Source: Planctomycetota bacterium (GTDB lineage: Bacteria > Planctomycetota > UBA1135 > UBA2386). Taken from it: DNA of 64,000 nt. The notes below the pieces were generated by a model. It ran no database searches. It was not told the DNA's origin and worked only from the letters and a program-made list of their open reading frames with translations. Positions 7,509-17,321 of this stretch are shown piece by piece. The position numbers and the translations under genes were made by a program. Within the stretch, counting starts at the first letter, position 1. Every line of letters begins with the position of its first letter. Location of the stretch: assembly GCA_014192625.1 (NCBI GenBank), contig BJHM01000001.1, positions 62,001 to 126,000 of the forward strand, given 5' to 3'.

Positions 7509-9982
7509 GGCTTGACTCGCGTGAGGAACTCCTGCTCATGCGGCATTAGTTGGCGGCGGCGAAGCCGGATCTTGGTCGATTGCAGCAAGAGAATCCTGAT
7601 CCACGTTTCACGCTCGCGCAAGCGATCCGACGCGGTGTCGAGTTGCTGCTGTGTGACTTGCAGCTTCGTGACGAGGCCCGCGGCATCGCCTGCGCCAGTT
7701 GCAACGAGCGTTGTAGCGAGCAGGTTGGCGTCGCGGTGCAGCATCGAGAGCAGTTCGCGCAAGCGATCCGGCGGCGGCGGCTCGCTGAGGCCAATACTGT
7801 GTGCGAGTGCGACGAGGTCGCCATGCATGGTGGAGGCGCTGGCTTTTGTTTTCTGCAAGGCGGACTCGGCATGAGTCAGATCGTTTTGCAGCAAGAGCAG
7901 GTTTGCGTCCGCAGCTAGCATTCGTTGCCCGTTCGCTGCCAGTTCTTGATTCGTGATGTCCTGTCGCCTGGCTGCAACTTCAAGGCGCTCTTGCAATTTA
8001 TCAAACGCGCCTTGGAGCAGTTCGCGCTCGCTTCGAACTCGAAGCAGGTCTGACTCAGCATTCCTAGCGTTTTTTTCCGCTGTTTCGACGCGCTCATGTG
8101 CTCGGCTAAAGGCTTCATCCTGCGTGGCGGCATGCGCCAGTGTGGCTGTGACCTTCGCATCTGCATCGATGAGGTGCGCCTGTGCCTTGGCGAGGGTCTT
8201 TGTCATTTCATCTACTGCCTGCAGGGCGATGACCAAGCTCGACTCGGTGTCTCTGCGCGCAGATTGCGCGACTTCAAGACTACAACTAATGTCCGTGATT
8301 TCCTGTTGGCGTGCAGCCAATTGCCGCGTCGCTTGTTCGAGTTTGGCGCCATTAGCGACGGCTATTGGTTTCGCTGCGTCGAACTGTTCTTGGAGGTCAG
8401 CCACCTGTTGCCCGCTGGCGGCGAGTTTTTGTTCAGATGCGCTGCGCAGGTTGCGCGACTCTTCGAGCTGTTCTTGGATGTTGGCGAGCAAGTTGCCGGT
8501 CCAATCAAGCCGCTGCTCGATGCGGATAACTTTTTTCTCGTTCTCGATTAGTTGGTTATTGAGGTCACTCGCCTCCCGCTCTGATCGCTCGGCGCGCTGT
8601 GCATACGCTTTATGGTTTGTGGCCTCTTGCTGCAGTTGGCGCTGGGTTTCTTGCAGGTTGCCTAGCAGGAAGGTGCGCATCCGCAGGTCGAGTGCGAGGT
8701 CTTGCGCCAGCATGGCGAAGCTGGCGGCGACACTGGTTGGCACTTCGCGTTCGGCGGTGAAGAGGGAGGCCGAGGCGAGTTCGCGTTCGAATGCCACATC
8801 CGTGCCCGAGAGTGCCCGTAGTAGTTCAATGCGAATCGTCTGAATCAGGCGAACGATCCGGCGCGACGGCTGCGCGTGCTCGACCATGCCGCAGGCGACT
8901 TGCTCCATGACTTGACGCAAGGTGGCAGCGTCCTGACGGTTCGGGATCGCTGCGATCAGCTCTCGCAGCAGTCCGGCGATAGCTGTGGGCTCCTGTTGCC
9001 AGAGGGTCGGTGCATCGGCTAAAGCGCGGCCGATCATCTCCGGGCGGTACCTGGCGAGCACTTGTAGGCGTTCGTTGTCGGACGCTTCCGCGACTGCGTT
9101 GCACCCGCTAAGTCTGGTCAGCACCAGATCGGGGGCCCCGATGACCGCAAAGTTGTGGTTGCGCGCCCGACAGGCGAAGTCAAGCAGCGCTGCCACGCTG
9201 ATCAGCCCTTCGTCAAACATGCCGATGCGTTCAAACGCTGGGCGGCGCAACAAGAATGCTTGCACCGAAGGGAACAGAATGTCGGTCGATTCACCGTTGG
9301 GCGGTGGTGCTGGCAGCGCGCGCAAATGCAGCAATGAGTCGGTTTCGGCGCAGCCGAGGGTGCGCTCTTCATCGCATTGAATAGTTGGGCACAGGAGCGC
9401 TGCGTTGGAATTGGTTGCGGCGTCGGGCGACTGCGGCGCACGGTCCAGTTGGATGCCAGCTCCGATGAACAGGACGGCCTCGCCTTGCGTCGAGGCCATC
9501 GCAAGGTTCCAGCACTGCGCAGGCGTACGCGCGTCGCGGTGGGTAAGAATGCGCAAACTAGTGTTGCGCTTTTGCTGCGCTGTGAAGGCTTGTGGAGGCC
9601 CAATCCAAGTGAGCTTTATGCCAGCTGCTGCGTAAGCGAGGGCGCTGTTAGCCGTGTCCGGTCCAAAGCACACGATCTCAAGGGGCGTGACCGGGGCCGT
9701 CGGGTCGTCAGCCGCGAACGGGGCATAGCTGCTCGCTCCGCGCAATCGCTGGCGCGCATCAGTGAGCGCGCGTTGAAGGTCGTCGAGCCGCGTGAGAAGC
9801 TTTGTTTGCTCGCCGATTTGCCTCTGAGATTCTCCGAGCTTCTCCAGAAATCCGATGGATTGGTCCGTCAAGTCCTGTAGCTGGCGCTCTTTTTCTGCGA
9901 CGACACGGAGCAGCGAGGCGACTGTGCCTGCTAGCTCGGTCTTCGGCATCTTCTTTGGACCACCGGCGCCTTTGCTGGACAT
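7505..9982 (-). CDS. large coiled-coil protein with embedded degenerate GT2-like domain
   Basis: 825 residues. Residues 15-80 form a first coiled coil. Residues about 100-330 look like a GT-A/GT2 glycosyltransferase fold (LEIVCFGPD, then AQCWNLAMASTQGEAVLFIG, and a later AFLLRRPAFERIGMFDEGL typical of GT2 enzymes). The position where GT2 enzymes have the DxD metal site reads GAGIQLD, so catalysis is doubtful. Residues about 430-790 form a long, nearly unbroken coiled coil rich in Ala, Glu and Gln. There is no signal peptide or membrane segment. It is coupled to the GT4 gene downstream. A structural or scaffolding role for the glycosyltransferase set is plausible but is inference. Confidence 0.7.
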   Translation of the reverse strand: MSSKGAGGPKKMPKTELAGTVASLLRVVAEKERQLQDLTDQSIGFLEKLGESQRQIGEQTKLLTRLDDLQRALTDARQRLRGASSYAPFAADDPTAPVTPLEIVCFGPDTANSALAYAAAGIKLTWIGPPQAFTAQQKRNTSLRILTHRDARTPAQCWNLAMASTQGEAVLFIGAGIQLDRAPQSPDAATNSNAALLCPTIQCDEERTLGCAETDSLLHLRALPAPPPNGESTDILFPSVQAFLLRRPAFERIGMFDEGLISVAALLDFACRARNHNFAVIGAPDLVLTRLSGCNAVAEASDNERLQVLARYRPEMIGRALADAPTLWQQEPTAIAGLLRELIAAIPNRQDAATLRQVMEQVACGMVEHAQPSRRIVRLIQTIRIELLRALSGTDVAFERELASASLFTAEREVPTSVAASFAMLAQDLALDLRMRTFLLGNLQETQRQLQQEATNHKAYAQRAERSEREASDLNNQLIENEKKVIRIEQRLDWTGNLLANIQEQLEESRNLRSASEQKLAASGQQVADLQEQFDAAKPIAVANGAKLEQATRQLAARQQEITDISCSLEVAQSARRDTESSLVIALQAVDEMTKTLAKAQAHLIDADAKVTATLAHAATQDEAFSRAHERVETAEKNARNAESDLLRVRSERELLQGAFDKLQERLEVAARRQDITNQELAANGQRMLAADANLLLLQNDLTHAESALQKTKASASTMHGDLVALAHSIGLSEPPPPDRLRELLSMLHRDANLLATTLVATGAGDAAGLVTKLQVTQQQLDTASDRLRERETWIRILLLQSTKIRLRRRQLMPHEQEFLTRVKP

Positions 9983-10030
9983 AGTGCGACTAAGTTTGGC
10001 GTTGGTGGGGAAGGACTGACCAGTGCGGCA

Positions 10031-11494
10031 TCACGATTTTGATCGCTTCTGCTTGGCATCGCGGATTTTTTGCAGCCGTCGTTTTAGGGACCAACGTGGT
10101 CGGCTCGCAGGCTCTGCTTTCGCGCTGGGCTCCATGGTGGTTGGTGGTTTTAGCGGTGGCGCAGGCTGACTGATTGGTAGTTCGCCCAAGTGGGTGAGCC
10201 TTGCTTCCAACTTGGTGGCGTATGTCTGTGCTCTTTGCAATTGTTGTTCAGCGCCGAGGCAGCGCTGTTGCCAAGCAACGAGTTCGCGCTCGAGGTCGTT
10301 GAACTTGTAGCGGGCAGCGCTTGCCAGGCTGGCGCGCACACTGGCATCCAGCGGCTTGCGCGGGCTCGTGCCGTCTTTGGCGGTTGCGATGGCTTTCTGA
10401 TAACAGGCGAGTGTGAGTTGGGCCGTTTTGCGCCACGAGAACTGCTTCTCACGCTGCACGCCACGTTCGATCAAGAGTTGCACATCGGCGCCGCCGATTA
10501 GGCATCGACGCAGGTAGCTTTCTAGTTCACGGTCGTTGCCAGGTTGGTGCAGCCAGGCGCCGTTTCCGCACACTTCGGGAATCGAGGTGGCATTGGCGGC
10601 GACGACTGGCGTGCGCAGCGCCATTGCTTCGATCGGCGGGATGCCAAAGCCTTCTTCGAGGGATGGATAGGCCATCGCTTTGCAGCCTTGAATCAGCGCC
10701 TTGATGTCCTGATCGTCGAGGCCCTGGACCCATTTCACGCGGCCGACGATCCCCAGTTTTGCGATCAGTTCGTCGCTGGTCTCACCCGGCTTATGCCAGG
10801 TTTTGGTGCCAGCAATGCACAGCCTGACTGATTGCGGCAAGCGCGTCAACGCACGGAACAGGGTCGCGTGATCCTTGTGCGGATAGTCCTTGCCGACGGC
10901 CAAAATGAAGTCGCCCGAGAAACCAATGCGCGCGCAGCGTTCTTTCACTTCGCCAGCCGACAGCGGGTTATGGAAGTCCGGGTCCACGGCAAGTGGCGCC
11001 AAATCGGCAATGCTGCCGTCACCACAAAGATCCTGCTCGATCTCCGCAATCACGGAGCGACTGTGCACCAGCAGGCGGTCACTGTTGCGGACCAGCTGTT
11101 TGATGTAGCTGTTGTACCAGTCAAAGTGCTCTCGGTCGGGGAAGTATTCGGGATGACGATTGAGGATCGCGTCGTGCACTTCGACGACGGATGCGGGCGC
11201 TAGCAGTGGCAGGAACAGGTCGCGCGGCGTCGAGTCCGGGAACCATGTCATGTGGTAAACATCCGGCCGCTGAGCGGGGTCCGTCAGGATCTGGATGATG
11301 TCATCGGTGGTCCACACTTCGCACCGCTCGACCGATGCAGGCAATGGTTTTGCCGTGTTGGTGTGCTTTACCACCACAACCCGGATCCGCTTCACCTCTG
11401 GCAGCTGGCTCAGTTCGCGCAGCACATTGAGTTGCACTCGCTCCAACCCCGACAGCGGTCGATTGAGCATTCGCGCATCAAAAAGGATATCCAT
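10031..11494 (-). CDS. glycosyltransferase family 4 with C-terminal coiled coil
   Basis: 487 residues. It begins MDILFDARMLNRPLSGLERV, the common start of WbaZ/mannosyltransferase-type GT4 enzymes. The donor domain contains ILAVGKDYPHKDHATLF and the EX7E motif in YPSLEEGFGIPPIEAM. Residues beyond about 390 are an extra tail with a short coiled coil (LERELVAWQQRCLGAEQQLQ) and a basic end (KRRLQKIRDAKQKRSK). That tail is reminiscent of the coiled-coil neighbour, whose start lies 48 bases downstream on the same strand, so they may be co-transcribed and the two proteins may interact. Donor and acceptor sugars are unknown. Confidence 0.87.
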   Translation of the reverse strand: MDILFDARMLNRPLSGLERVQLNVLRELSQLPEVKRIRVVVVKHTNTAKPLPASVERCEVWTTDDIIQILTDPAQRPDVYHMTWFPDSTPRDLFLPLLAPASVVEVHDAILNRHPEYFPDREHFDWYNSYIKQLVRNSDRLLVHSRSVIAEIEQDLCGDGSIADLAPLAVDPDFHNPLSAGEVKERCARIGFSGDFILAVGKDYPHKDHATLFRALTRLPQSVRLCIAGTKTWHKPGETSDELIAKLGIVGRVKWVQGLDDQDIKALIQGCKAMAYPSLEEGFGIPPIEAMALRTPVVAANATSIPEVCGNGAWLHQPGNDRELESYLRRCLIGGADVQLLIERGVQREKQFSWRKTAQLTLACYQKAIATAKDGTSPRKPLDASVRASLASAARYKFNDLERELVAWQQRCLGAEQQLQRAQTYATKLEARLTHLGELPISQPAPPLKPPTTMEPSAKAEPASRPRWSLKRRLQKIRDAKQKRSKS

Positions 11495-11927
11495 TAGTTC
11501 CTAGGGTGTATCGGTGAAGCAGTCGACACTTCTCAATTCATACCTACGGCGCACCGTGCTGTCTTGGAAGACTCTTGGGCAACCTGCAGATAGGCAGGCA
11601 GGGTTTTTTATGGCAGGCCCGGCAGGATCACGATTGCGACGGCCAGGGCAGCCTCACTTTTTAGTCATGATCGATGCTGTACCGCCGCAGAGAGCCGGTT
11701 TCCTCGATGCCACTAGTGGTGTGGCACAACTGTGGCGGTCAGCCAGCTTGTAACGCGTTATCAGCGGAGGCGTGGCGGCATGGGCAAACAAGGTGGGTCG
11801 CAATGCAACTGCATTGCACTGGCCGCGTGCCAGCCGTGAGCGTGGGGTCCACGGCAGGGCCTTGCCATCGCCTGCCGCGGTAAATCAAAGGCCCGCTAGC
11901 GGGGGACTTTCGCTGCACTCAAAAACC
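11495..11927. other. 433-base gap in the glycosyltransferase block
   Basis: Short plus-strand frames (near 11514-11753 and 11674-11883) have no recognisable family and no ribosome binding site, so I do not call them genes. The gap holds the 5' region of the gene starting at 11494 and the 3' region of the gene ending at 11928. An inverted repeat near 11849-11880 is listed separately. I see no promoter that I would defend. Confidence 0.5.
11849..11880 (-). terminator. possible hairpin downstream of GT4 gene
   Basis: CCACGGCAGG (11849-11858) and CCTGCCGCGG (11871-11880) form a 10-base stem with a 12-base loop. The one mismatch is a G-U pair only in the minus-strand transcript, which is the transcript expected here. 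There is no T-run close by. A second short palindrome (CCCGCTAGCGGG) lies about 18 bases nearer the stop codon. It could be a weak terminator or an RNA-stability hairpin. Confidence 0.3.
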
Positions 11928-13478
11928 TCAGTCCACTTGCACGAAGGCGACCTGATAGACGCGGGCACCGAGGTCGCGCGTGTCACCGCCTTTCATCGCT
12001 GGCGGCATGGCGTAGTTGATCTCGAGGAAAAGCTCGACGAGTTCCTGGTGCGGCAGATGAGCTGGCAGCGCAAATGTGAATGTTCGCGGCCCGTGGTAGA
12101 GGAGCGCGGTGCCGATCGTGCAACCGTTGACCTTGGCGATCAGCGTGGCGGTGGCTTCCTTCAGTGGCGAGGCGGCGACGACTTGCAGGGCGTTGCTAAG
12201 AGTCCGCAGGAATAAGCGCAGCACGCCGCGCGATTGCATCCAGCGGTAGGCACCTTCCGGGGCCGGCTCCGTGTCGTAGAAGCCATCGACCAATCCGCGC
12301 TCATCGACGCCCATCCTGACGGCGGTGCGATCCAAGCTATGGTTTGCGACCGTGCGCTGCATCAGTGAGAGCGTCTCTTGCGCCGTGCGATCCCAGTGAA
12401 AGCGAGCTGCCTGTGCAAGACCGTCGCGGCGCAGCTTTGCTTGTAGCGCTGGGTCCTCGATAACTTCCTGAAGCAGCCTTGAGAGCGCCGCCGTATCGCG
12501 CGGATCGTCAATGTAGAGCGCTGCATCGCCGCCGACTTCGGGTAGTGAAGCAACGCGGCATGTGATCACCGGCGCGCCGCAGCTCATCGCTTCGATCACC
12601 GGCAGGCCGAAACCTTCATAGATCGACGGGTAGCAAAACAGCGTGCATGTGTTGTAGAGCTCGATCAGTTCGGGATCGGTGACGAAGCCCAGAAAGTGGA
12701 CCTTGTCCTTCATGCCGTATTGCTCAATAGCCGCGTAGATCGCCGAGTTTTTCCAACCCGAGCCACCGGCGATGGCGAGCACTGCGTTGCTCTTTGTGCG
12801 CGAATGCATGGTCGCGAACGCTTCGATCAGCGTGGTCAGATTTTTGCGCGGCTCGATCGAGCCGACATAGAGCACGAACGGTCGATTGCCGATCTGCGCC
12901 TTTAGTCGATCGGGGATGCGCGCGCCTTTTACCTGGCAGAACATCGGATCGGCCGCTTCATGCACCACGTCGACGCGGTCCGCAGCGATCCCCATGTGCT
13001 GCACGATCTCGGCCTTTGAGAAATGCGAGACCGTCAGAATGCGATCGGCATAGCGCGTGGCGCGTTCCCATTGCTGCTCGCAGTAGACGCGGTTGGCCTC
13101 GGTTGAGAACTCTGGATGTACGCGGAACGCCACGTCATGAAACACGCAGATCAGCCGCGGGAACCAGCGTTCGGGGGCGTTGTGAAAGGGACTCAGATAG
13201 ATGTCTGGCGGTGGGCCGAGCAGTGCTTTGCGGTTCTCGTTGTGCCAGCGACGAGCAAGTTTTTTGCGGGCTATGTTGCCGAGCACGGTCTTGAAGTTGC
13301 CTTTGCGGGGGGCTACGGCAGCGTCGAGTTTGGCAGGGAACGCGCTCCACGTGACGCGGTAGAGCCAATACTCGTTTTGTTGGTCGATGCGCGCGAAGCC
13401 TTCGACCAGCGAGCGGCCATAGGATGGCAGCCCGGTCTTGGCGTCCGCGGTCATAGAAACGTCGATGCCGATGCGCAT
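11928..13478 (-). CDS. glycosyltransferase family 4 with C-terminal beta-type domain
   Basis: 516 residues. The GT4 core runs over residues 1-375: [20 protein letters not shown] at the start, [20 protein letters not shown] in the donor domain, and EX7E in [12 protein letters not shown]. It resembles WbpY/WbaZ-type mannosyl- or rhamnosyltransferases. The last about 135 residues (from [14 protein letters not shown]) are an added domain ending [21 protein letters not shown] similar ending occurs on the divergent GT2 protein beginning at 13573. The starts of the two genes are less than 100 bases apart, which suggests shared control. Confidence 0.88.
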   Translation of the reverse strand: MRIGIDVSMTADAKTGLPSYGRSLVEGFARIDQQNEYWLYRVTWSAFPAKLDAAVAPRKGNFKTVLGNIARKKLARRWHNENRKALLGPPPDIYLSPFHNAPERWFPRLICVFHDVAFRVHPEFSTEANRVYCEQQWERATRYADRILTVSHFSKAEIVQHMGIAADRVDVVHEAADPMFCQVKGARIPDRLKAQIGNRPFVLYVGSIEPRKNLTTLIEAFATMHSRTKSNAVLAIAGGSGWKNSAIYAAIEQYGMKDKVHFLGFVTDPELIELYNTCTLFCYPSIYEGFGLPVIEAMSCGAPVITCRVASLPEVGGDAALYIDDPRDTAALSRLLQEVIEDPALQAKLRRDGLAQAARFHWDRTAQETLSLMQRTVANHSLDRTAVRMGVDERGLVDGFYDTEPAPEGAYRWMQSRGVLRLFLRTLSNALQVVAASPLKEATATLIAKVNGCTIGTALLYHGPRTFTFALPAHLPHQELVELFLEINYAMPPAMKGGDTRDLGARVYQVAFVQVD

Positions 13479-13572
13479 GCGGTGAAGCTATAGGGGCTTT
13501 CAGCTGCGAAGCGCAGCGAATGTGCGCATCGCGGAGTTGGACTCCGAGTCCTTGATCGGCAGAATCCAGCGC

Positions 13573-15432
13573 ATGCCCGCACTTGCACTTATTGTTTGCC
13601 CGTTGCCGCAGGGTCGTTTGTCCCTGCGTGTGGCGCAATCCGTGCTCGCCGAACTCGCACGTGATCCGGGAGTCGTGATTTTCTGCCCAGAGCCGTATCA
13701 AGCTCCGGCAGCATGGGAACGTAAGTATCGGCTGTTGCCGCTTGCCGACCTTCCGCACGAACGCGCAACAGGCACCGTCGGCGCGCCGGTCTATCTGATC
13801 GACGGCGAAGGGGAAGGTGAAGGTGCGCTGACGCGCTACATCGCTGAAGTGAAAGGCGTGTGCCTCGCTGCGGACAAGCATCCGGATGCGGCAACAATCC
13901 GCCGCGCGGCATTGAGTGTGAAAGAACATGAAGTCATGCGCCCAGTGCCGCGCGGGCCAACCGTCGAGGCGATGGTGCTCGCCTACAAGAGCAAGGACTA
14001 CATAGCGCCATGCCTCGACTCGCTGCTGCTGCAGGATTACCCGGGGCTGAAGATCACGGTGATGGACAACGCGTCCGGTGACGGCACCGCAGACTACGTG
14101 CGCAAGCATTACCCGACGATCGATGTGCTGGAATCCAGGGTCAACCTCGGCTTCGCCGCGGGCCACAACGTGCTGTTCGACCGCACGCGCGCCGACTACG
14201 TAGTGCTGCTCAATCACGATGCCGTGGCACGGCGCAACTTCGTGTCCGAGCTGGTGGCCGCCGCCGAGGCGAAGCCAACAGGTGCAGTGTTTGGCGCCAA
14301 GATGCTGATGCGTCGTTGCCCAACGATCTACAACTCGACCGGCATCGTCATGCACGAGAGCGGGTTTGCATATGACCGCGACATCGGCCGGATGGATCAA
14401 AGGACCGCGACCGAGCCGGAGCGCATTTTTGCCGTGTGCGGTGGTGCGATGCTGATTCGTGGCTCTGTGCTGCGTGCGATCGGCGGCTTTGATCCGGCGT
14501 TTTTCATGTATGTCGAGGACGTGGATTTTTGTTGGCGCGCGCGCATCGCGGGCCATGAGGTCTATTACGTGCCGTTAGCTGCCTGCGTGCACGACTGGCA
14601 CGGCGATCTCGCCGCTGCGGGCAAGCCCAAGTCGGCCGAAGGTGAGGCCGTGATCGCCGAGCGCGAAGGACGGCGGCGTTTCATGATTGAACGCAACCGT
14701 CTGTTGTCAGTGGCCAAGAACTACGACAAGCGCAACTACCGTCGCATCTGGAGTGCTCTGTGCGAATACGACCGCGGCCGGATTGCCGCGCTCGTTGATC
14801 ACTGCCGGCGCGGTGGCGGCTCGGTGCCGCAGAAGGTGCTCGAAGCAGTGCGCAATGCACATTCGTATTTTCGGCGGCATGCATTGTCTGTGTGGTGGGC
14901 GCGTCGCAAGACGCAGAAACTGCGCCGTGTGCCGGATGCGAGTTACCTGAGCTTGATCGTGCCGTCAGTTCACGAGCCTTCGGGCATAGGCGACCTGCAC
15001 GCGATCGTGGATCGCTACTGCGCCGAGGCGCGTTCGCCGATCGTTATGGCCGTCTCCGACAAGGGCGCGCTGGGTCCTGGCTGGCACCACCCCGAACCCG
15101 GCGAGGGCGGCCAAGGCGGCCTGCGATGGTCGATGGCGGAGTGCTGGTTCTTCTTAAAGTCCGAGCAGCCGTCCACGGCAGTAAGGCTGTCCGTCGTGCC
15201 GCAGCCGCTGCCTTCGTGGGCCGAGTTGTGGGCCGATGGCATCTGTGTCGGTCGTCAAGAGTTGCCCGCGGGCGTCTCGCTGGACTTTCGCTGGCAGTTG
15301 CCCGACACCGTTCCTGCAGGGCAGGTCATCGAGTGTCGCGTGCTTTGCAAAGCGTTCGTGCCACGGGTCTCTGGCATGGGCGGCGACGATCGAGAACTGG
15401 GTTTGCACGTCTGCCGCATCAACGCGGAGTGA
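13573..15432 (+). CDS. glycosyltransferase family 2 (rhamnosyltransferase-like) with N- and C-terminal extensions
   Basis: 619 residues from ATG 13573; an in-frame GTG at 13522 would add 17 residues and neither start has a good ribosome binding site. The GT2 domain starts near residue 130 (VEAMVLAYKSKDYIAPCLDS), with VMDNASGDGTADYV and NLGFAAGHN typical of WbbL-like rhamnosyltransferases. NHDA in VVLLNHDAVA takes the DxD position, and MYVEDVDFCWRARIAGHEV is the late catalytic region. About 130 N-terminal residues have no clear match. The C-terminus, about 130 residues long, ends GGDDRELGLHVCRIN, like the divergent GT4 protein. Inverting transfer of a deoxysugar is the usual activity of the family. 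Confidence 0.85.
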   Translation: MPALALIVCPLPQGRLSLRVAQSVLAELARDPGVVIFCPEPYQAPAAWERKYRLLPLADLPHERATGTVGAPVYLIDGEGEGEGALTRYIAEVKGVCLAADKHPDAATIRRAALSVKEHEVMRPVPRGPTVEAMVLAYKSKDYIAPCLDSLLLQDYPGLKITVMDNASGDGTADYVRKHYPTIDVLESRVNLGFAAGHNVLFDRTRADYVVLLNHDAVARRNFVSELVAAAEAKPTGAVFGAKMLMRRCPTIYNSTGIVMHESGFAYDRDIGRMDQRTATEPERIFAVCGGAMLIRGSVLRAIGGFDPAFFMYVEDVDFCWRARIAGHEVYYVPLAACVHDWHGDLAAAGKPKSAEGEAVIAEREGRRRFMIERNRLLSVAKNYDKRNYRRIWSALCEYDRGRIAALVDHCRRGGGSVPQKVLEAVRNAHSYFRRHALSVWWARRKTQKLRRVPDASYLSLIVPSVHEPSGIGDLHAIVDRYCAEARSPIVMAVSDKGALGPGWHHPEPGEGGQGGLRWSMAECWFFLKSEQPSTAVRLSVVPQPLPSWAELWADGICVGRQELPAGVSLDFRWQLPDTVPAGQVIECRVLCKAFVPRVSGMGGDDRELGLHVCRINAE

Positions 15433-15493
15433 GCGCCGCTGCATAGGCTGTCAGAGCGCCAATTGGGCTCGCTAGCTTGTCCCCGCGGGTTAC

Positions 15494-15964
15494 TCAGCGC
15501 GTCAAAACCTGTAACTCTTCCCACGGTGTGCTGCCACAGCGCTCCCGCACGAACACATGCGTGAGGGATGCGCCGAGCACGATCTCTGCGGTGGTGTAAA
15601 TGCGGCAGCCATCCAAGAGATGGCCGCCGATCGTGCGGCCCTGTTCGTCAGCAATCGCGAGATGCAGGTGTGAACCGTGCGTCGAAAGCGTGCCGCTGAG
15701 ACTCACAATCTCGAAGTGCCCGTGCCCGGTGCTGCCGTTTGGTTGGTCGGCGAAGCGCAGGTTGAAGTCGGTCAGGCTGCCGGCGCAGCTTGCGATCCAG
15801 CCTGCCTCGATGCCGTGCGCGTCGACGTAGCGCTGTAGTTCTGCGCGCAGGTCCTGGCCCGGCAAGAGCCGCAGCGCGTGCACCGTCGAGTGTTCGCTCG
15901 GCGAAGTGGCGCAGGCAGCGAGCAGCAAAGCTGTGGCGAGCATGGTGAGGCGCATGATCGGCAT
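15494..15964 (-). CDS. PPC/DUF296-domain lipoprotein
   Basis: 156 residues from ATG 15964; an ATG three codons later is equally possible, and the longer frame from 16033 would bury the signal sequence. The start is a lipoprotein signal with LLLAAC as lipobox. The rest is a PPC (DUF296) domain: RLLPGQDLRAEL, AGWIASCAGSLTDFNLRF, and the paired motifs SHLHL and GGHL that carry the usual metal-binding histidines. Most bacterial PPC proteins are cytoplasmic and of unknown function, so a lipid-anchored version is a little unusual. It lies downstream of the dehydrogenase operon on the same strand, 84 bases after its stop, and is convergent with the GT2 gene. Confidence 0.82.
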   Translation of the reverse strand: MPIMRLTMLATALLLAACATSPSEHSTVHALRLLPGQDLRAELQRYVDAHGIEAGWIASCAGSLTDFNLRFADQPNGSTGHGHFEIVSLSGTLSTHGSHLHLAIADEQGRTIGGHLLDGCRIYTTAEIVLGASLTHVFVRERCGSTPWEELQVLTR

Positions 15965-16048
15965 TGTGCAACGCCAGCCGTCGTCGCGCACAGCTCTATG
16001 TGCAACCGGCTGCAGCTTGCAGGCATCACGCATACTCCGGCGATCTTG

Positions 16049-17302
16049 CTAAAGCGGGAACGCGCCGTCGTTGACCCGGCGCCCTTCGAGCGCGAGCACT
16101 TCGGTGAGTTGCGTCTTCAGGTTTTCTGGCACCTTTGCGAACACGTCGGTGATCAGCGTCTCGTCGGCAGGCGGACCGCTTGCCTCGGCCGCGGCGATGG
16201 CGTCATTGACCGCCTTCGCGATGCGCTCTTTAAGGGCCGTCTCCTTTGCGTCATCCCATAGCTCGCGCCGTAGAAGGTGGCGGCGGAAGCGGTCAATAGG
16301 ATCTTTGCGTTCCCACTCCTTCACTTCGGCCTCGTCGCGATACTTGGTCGGGTCGTCGCTTGAGCTGTGGCCGAGTCGGCGATAGGTGACAGCTTCGATG
16401 AAGGTTGGACCCATGCCGCTGCGCGCACGTTCTACCGCGGCCTTGGTCACCACATAGACGGCGAGGATGTCATTGCCATCGACGCGGACCGAAGGGATGC
16501 CATAGGCCTTGCCTTTGATGGCGAGCGTCTCGGACGCGCTCTGCTTGCTGCATGGCACCGAGATCGCCCACTGGTTGTTTTGGCAGAACAACACGCATGG
16601 CGAACGAAAGACGGCGGCGAAGTTGGCGCCGCTATGAAAGTCATTGGCGGAAGTTGCACCGTCACCGAGATAGCCGAGCACCACTACGTCGTCGCCGCGG
16701 ATCTTGGCCGCCATCGCTGCGCCGACCGCGTGGCTGATCTGCGTGCCGATCACCGAGGACATGCCGTAGTAGTTGCCTTCTTTATAGGTGTAGTGGCACG
16801 GCATCTGACGGCCTTTGCAGCGGTCGTTGCCATTGCCGATCAGCTGGTTGATTGCTTCGACGAGCGGTAGTCCGCGCATCATCGCGGCAGCACCTTCGCG
16901 CAATGCCGGGAAGATCCAGTCGCGCATTTCCATCGCTGCGGTCGAGCCGACCGTCGCGGCTTCTTGGCCGAGAATCGGTCCGTAGAAGCCGATGCGGCCC
17001 TGGCGCTGCAGCATGAGCATGCGGCGGTCAAACTCGCGGACCTGCACCATCTGCTCGTAGAGAAATAGCAGCGTGTCCTCGGCAAGGTTTGGATCCTTGC
17101 CCTGCTCGATACACCCTTCGTCGTCGAGCACGCGCACTAGGCCGCCTGTGTGCGACGGCGGGTTGCCGACTGCTGCGAAACCCGGGCGCGGCAGTGAGTT
17201 TTCGGCCAGCTGCTTACCCCGCGGCTTTGTGGCGGCCTTTGCGCGCGCCTTCACCTTTGGCGGGGCCTTCGTCGTGGCGGCTGGCTTCTTGGTCTTGCTC
17301 AT
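16049..17302 (-). CDS. second 2-oxoacid dehydrogenase E1 alpha subunit
   Basis: 417 residues. It is a thiamine-diphosphate-dependent decarboxylase subunit of a pyruvate or branched-chain 2-oxoacid dehydrogenase. The ThDP motif begins YLGDGATSANDFH and ends with CQNNQWAIS, and the phosphorylation-loop region reads YRRLGHSSSDDPTKYRD. The first about 50 residues are a Lys/Ala/Pro-rich, poorly structured extension that the paralogue at 19766-20875 lacks. Both proteins end in FPL. It is the last gene of the operon, 19 bases after the E2 stop, and no second E1 beta is seen, so it presumably pairs with the single beta subunit or has an alternative partner elsewhere. Confidence 0.92.
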   Translation of the reverse strand: MSKTKKPAATTKAPPKVKARAKAATKPRGKQLAENSLPRPGFAAVGNPPSHTGGLVRVLDDEGCIEQGKDPNLAEDTLLFLYEQMVQVREFDRRMLMLQRQGRIGFYGPILGQEAATVGSTAAMEMRDWIFPALREGAAAMMRGLPLVEAINQLIGNGNDRCKGRQMPCHYTYKEGNYYGMSSVIGTQISHAVGAAMAAKIRGDDVVVLGYLGDGATSANDFHSGANFAAVFRSPCVLFCQNNQWAISVPCSKQSASETLAIKGKAYGIPSVRVDGNDILAVYVVTKAAVERARSGMGPTFIEAVTYRRLGHSSSDDPTKYRDEAEVKEWERKDPIDRFRRHLLRRELWDDAKETALKERIAKAVNDAIAAAEASGPPADETLITDVFAKVPENLKTQLTEVLALEGRRVNDGAFPL

Positions 17303-17321
17303 CGCTGCGCTTGGTTACGGC

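Noticed and set aside
11514-11753. Plus-strand frame of 79 codons in the 433-base gap
   Set aside because: No ribosome binding site, no family, and the neighbours are all on the other strand.
13135-14556. Minus-strand frame of 473 codons over the divergent glycosyltransferase genes
   Set aside because: It overlaps two well-supported genes in other frames and has no recognisable domain.
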